From the NCBI RefSeq assembly GCF_030315915.2, contig NZ_CP135990.1, positions 1,798,001-1,862,000 on the forward strand: DNA of 64,000 bases, read 5' to 3'. The stretch comes from Providencia zhijiangensis (GTDB lineage: Bacteria > Pseudomonadota > Gammaproteobacteria > Enterobacterales > Enterobacteriaceae). The notes under the pieces were generated by a model. The model was not told the DNA's origin, did not search any database, and saw only the letters and a program-made list of their open reading frames with translations. Shown here piece after piece: positions 62,688-64,000 of this stretch. Made by a program: the position numbers and the translations under genes. Positions within the stretch are counted from its first letter, which is position 1. Every line of letters begins with the position of its first letter.

Positions 62688-63392
62688 CATATAAACGCCC
62701 AATACGATTAATCCAAAGAAAAAACAGCGTCTAAATATTTTTTCACTAATCAAATTTCTACAATATTGCCCCACATACATGCCAATAATCGACGGAATAA
62801 GTGCAATTGAAGAGGTGTAATAATCTATAGTCTCACTACTATTTTCCCTTATTAATAAGATGGCTAACGCAATTGTTGACGCGGTAAACGCGAGACCTAA
62901 TGTTTGTATTAATTCATTTTTATTAAGATTTAATGATTGTAAATAAGGAACGGCAGGGATAACAAAAACCCCCGTGGCTGCGGTAATAACCCCAGTGATA
63001 TAACCAACTAGTGGGGATAGCCATCGTTCATTTTTACTCGATATTGACGATTTAGGGAGTAACATGGCCACCAGTCCATAAATGATTAATATCAGACCCA
63101 GTACAGGAAATACCCATTCTGATGCTGAGCTCAATTTTGGTAATGGGCTATAAACAGTGCCAATAAAAATCGCGATAATAAATAAGTAAAATCGTCGAGC
63201 TAAGTTTAAAAACTTACCACCAATCATAAGCTGCCATATATTGGTGACGAAAGAGGGAATAATCAGAATACTTGCTGCAACAGCAGGTTCCATGACCGTT
63301 GTTAGCAGGCCCATTGATAGTGTAGGCAAGCCAAGTCCAATGACACCTTTAACAAATCCCGCCAAAAAGAAGATCACTAAAATTAATGCCAT
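62676..63392 (-). CDS. TauE/SafE-family (TSUP) membrane permease
   Basis: A 238-residue protein with about eight hydrophobic segments, an opening FFLAGFVKGVIGLGLPTLSMG and a second repeat VGYITGVITAATGVFVIPAVPYL. This is the duplicated TSUP motif of sulfite or organosulfonate exporters. ATG 63392 is preferred over TTG 63428. Convergent and 3'-overlapping with a LysR gene. Substrate unknown. Confidence 0.86.
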   Translation of the reverse strand: MALILVIFFLAGFVKGVIGLGLPTLSMGLLTTVMEPAVAASILIIPSFVTNIWQLMIGGKFLNLARRFYLFIIAIFIGTVYSPLPKLSSASEWVFPVLGLILIIYGLVAMLLPKSSISSKNERWLSPLVGYITGVITAATGVFVIPAVPYLQSLNLNKNELIQTLGLAFTASTIALAILLIRENSSETIDYYTSSIALIPSIIGMYVGQYCRNLISEKIFRRCFFFGLIVLGVYMLFK

Positions 63393-63613
63393 ATAGGGTT
63401 TACCTTTAAATTGTTGAGTATTGTTCAAAGGGTAATCAATTAAATAACAATAACCTATACGGATTATTTTTAGGGGAGCTCCGGAAAATACAGAGCAAGG
63501 CTTTCAGCAAATTATGGCTATTATTGCGCTCAATGTTTGTCATTTCGATGGTTATCGAAGTGATATTAATACGAGATTGATAACCTATTTAACGGTTAAC
63601 AAGGAGACATAAA

Positions 63614-63874
63614 ATGATCGCAGTGATATTTGAAGCACGTATTGCACCGAATAAACAGGAACGTTATTTATCTTTAGCAGAAAAATTAAAGCCGTTACTG
63701 AGCGATATTGAAGGGTTTATTTCAATCGAGCGTTTTCAAAGCTTATCGAACGAGGGCAAGATGATTTGTAACCCCATTGCGTGCAATAAATTTGAATTAA
63801 TCTGTATAGAATATGAACCGGCTTTTTTGGTTGGTCAAGATTTTTATTATTTTATAATGACTTGTAAAAGTTAG
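63614..63874 (+). pseudogene. Truncated antibiotic-biosynthesis-monooxygenase (ABM) domain gene
   Basis: The 86-residue frame starts well, AAGGAG 7 bases before ATG, and the first 53 residues are a good ABM domain: MIAVIFEARIAP, LAEKLKPLLSDIEGFISIERFQSL, SNEGKM. The usual continuation (LSLSFWEDE-type strand) is missing. From residue 54 the sequence is unrelated (ICNPIACNKF onward) and recognisable ABM sequence does not reappear in the other frames. Inference: the gene lost its 3' half by a rearrangement or decay. Bases 63875-64000 hold nothing I can support. Confidence 0.6.
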
Positions 63875-64000
63875 CGTTTTAGTTGCAAAGATTAACTCGC
63901 GATTGATTTCTATCTAAATATTAAAGTGGAGTAGGCTGGTTTCTTAAATCAAGCTATAAGTTTTTCTATCAGCTACTAAAAATTATCATCATTTGTGAAC

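Overview
The window looks like a chromosomal stretch of an enterobacterium of the family Morganellaceae, most likely Providencia. Gene starts mostly carry clear Shine-Dalgarno sequences, base composition is moderately A+T rich, and many products are close to known E. coli families (DdlA, YqfB, DcyD, YdeE, YqhD, AlkB, YaiI, MnmH, Gss, an OmpC/OmpF-type porin). The genus call is inference from this mix. I saw no rRNA, tRNA, CRISPR array, transposase or phage gene.

Layout. 1-4.6 kb: C-terminal part of a MocR regulator, a NUDIX hydrolase, a divergent LysE/LysR pair and ddlA. 4.6-8.2 kb: two paralogous acetyltransferases flanking a secreted alpha/beta hydrolase, then yqfB. 8.2-16.5 kb: regulator/transporter pairs and a dcyD operon with an NhaC-family carrier. 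16.5-25.6 kb: an ada gene whose sensor domain has lost all four zinc cysteines, two overlapping tiny ORFs divergent from a MocR gene, ydeE behind a tandem-repeat leader, an XRE/MFS pair and yqhD with a TetR regulator. 25.7-32.6 kb: a polyferredoxin coupled to a ClbS/DfsB-like gene, a hydrolase, an MFS/LysR pair, and an operon of RidA, a hydroxyaspartate/serine dehydratase and a DauR-like regulator. 33.0-43.7 kb: a five-gene operon, DUF4132 - MoxR AAA ATPase - DUF5682 - VWA - SWIM (E. coli YehI/L/M/P/Q families), the largest uncharacterised system here. 43.8-50.7 kb: a PecS/PecM-like pair with twin operators, alkB, a threonine-aldolase-like enzyme, a TetR/MFS pair, yaiI, and a LysE exporter with a small membrane protein. 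50.8-52.0 kb: a probable arginine-specific ADP-ribosyltransferase effector. 52.2-64 kb: mnmH, gss, a porin behind a likely Fur-overlapped promoter, membrane DUF proteins, a MerR-controlled MFS, a P-loop gene followed by a frameshifted DUF523 gene, LysR, a TauE/SafE permease and a truncated monooxygenase-like ORF.

Theme. Much of the window is exporters paired with local regulators (six MFS, two EamA, two LysE, one NhaC, one TauE/SafE). Several regulatory sites can be read directly: MarR, TetR and MocR operators, a 19-bp-spacer MerR promoter, a Fur-like box on the porin promoter, an Ada-box-like site and a hairpin that can hide a Shine-Dalgarno sequence. The items most worth a second look are the yeh-type operon, the ADP-ribosyltransferase and the Ada protein with a dead sensor domain.
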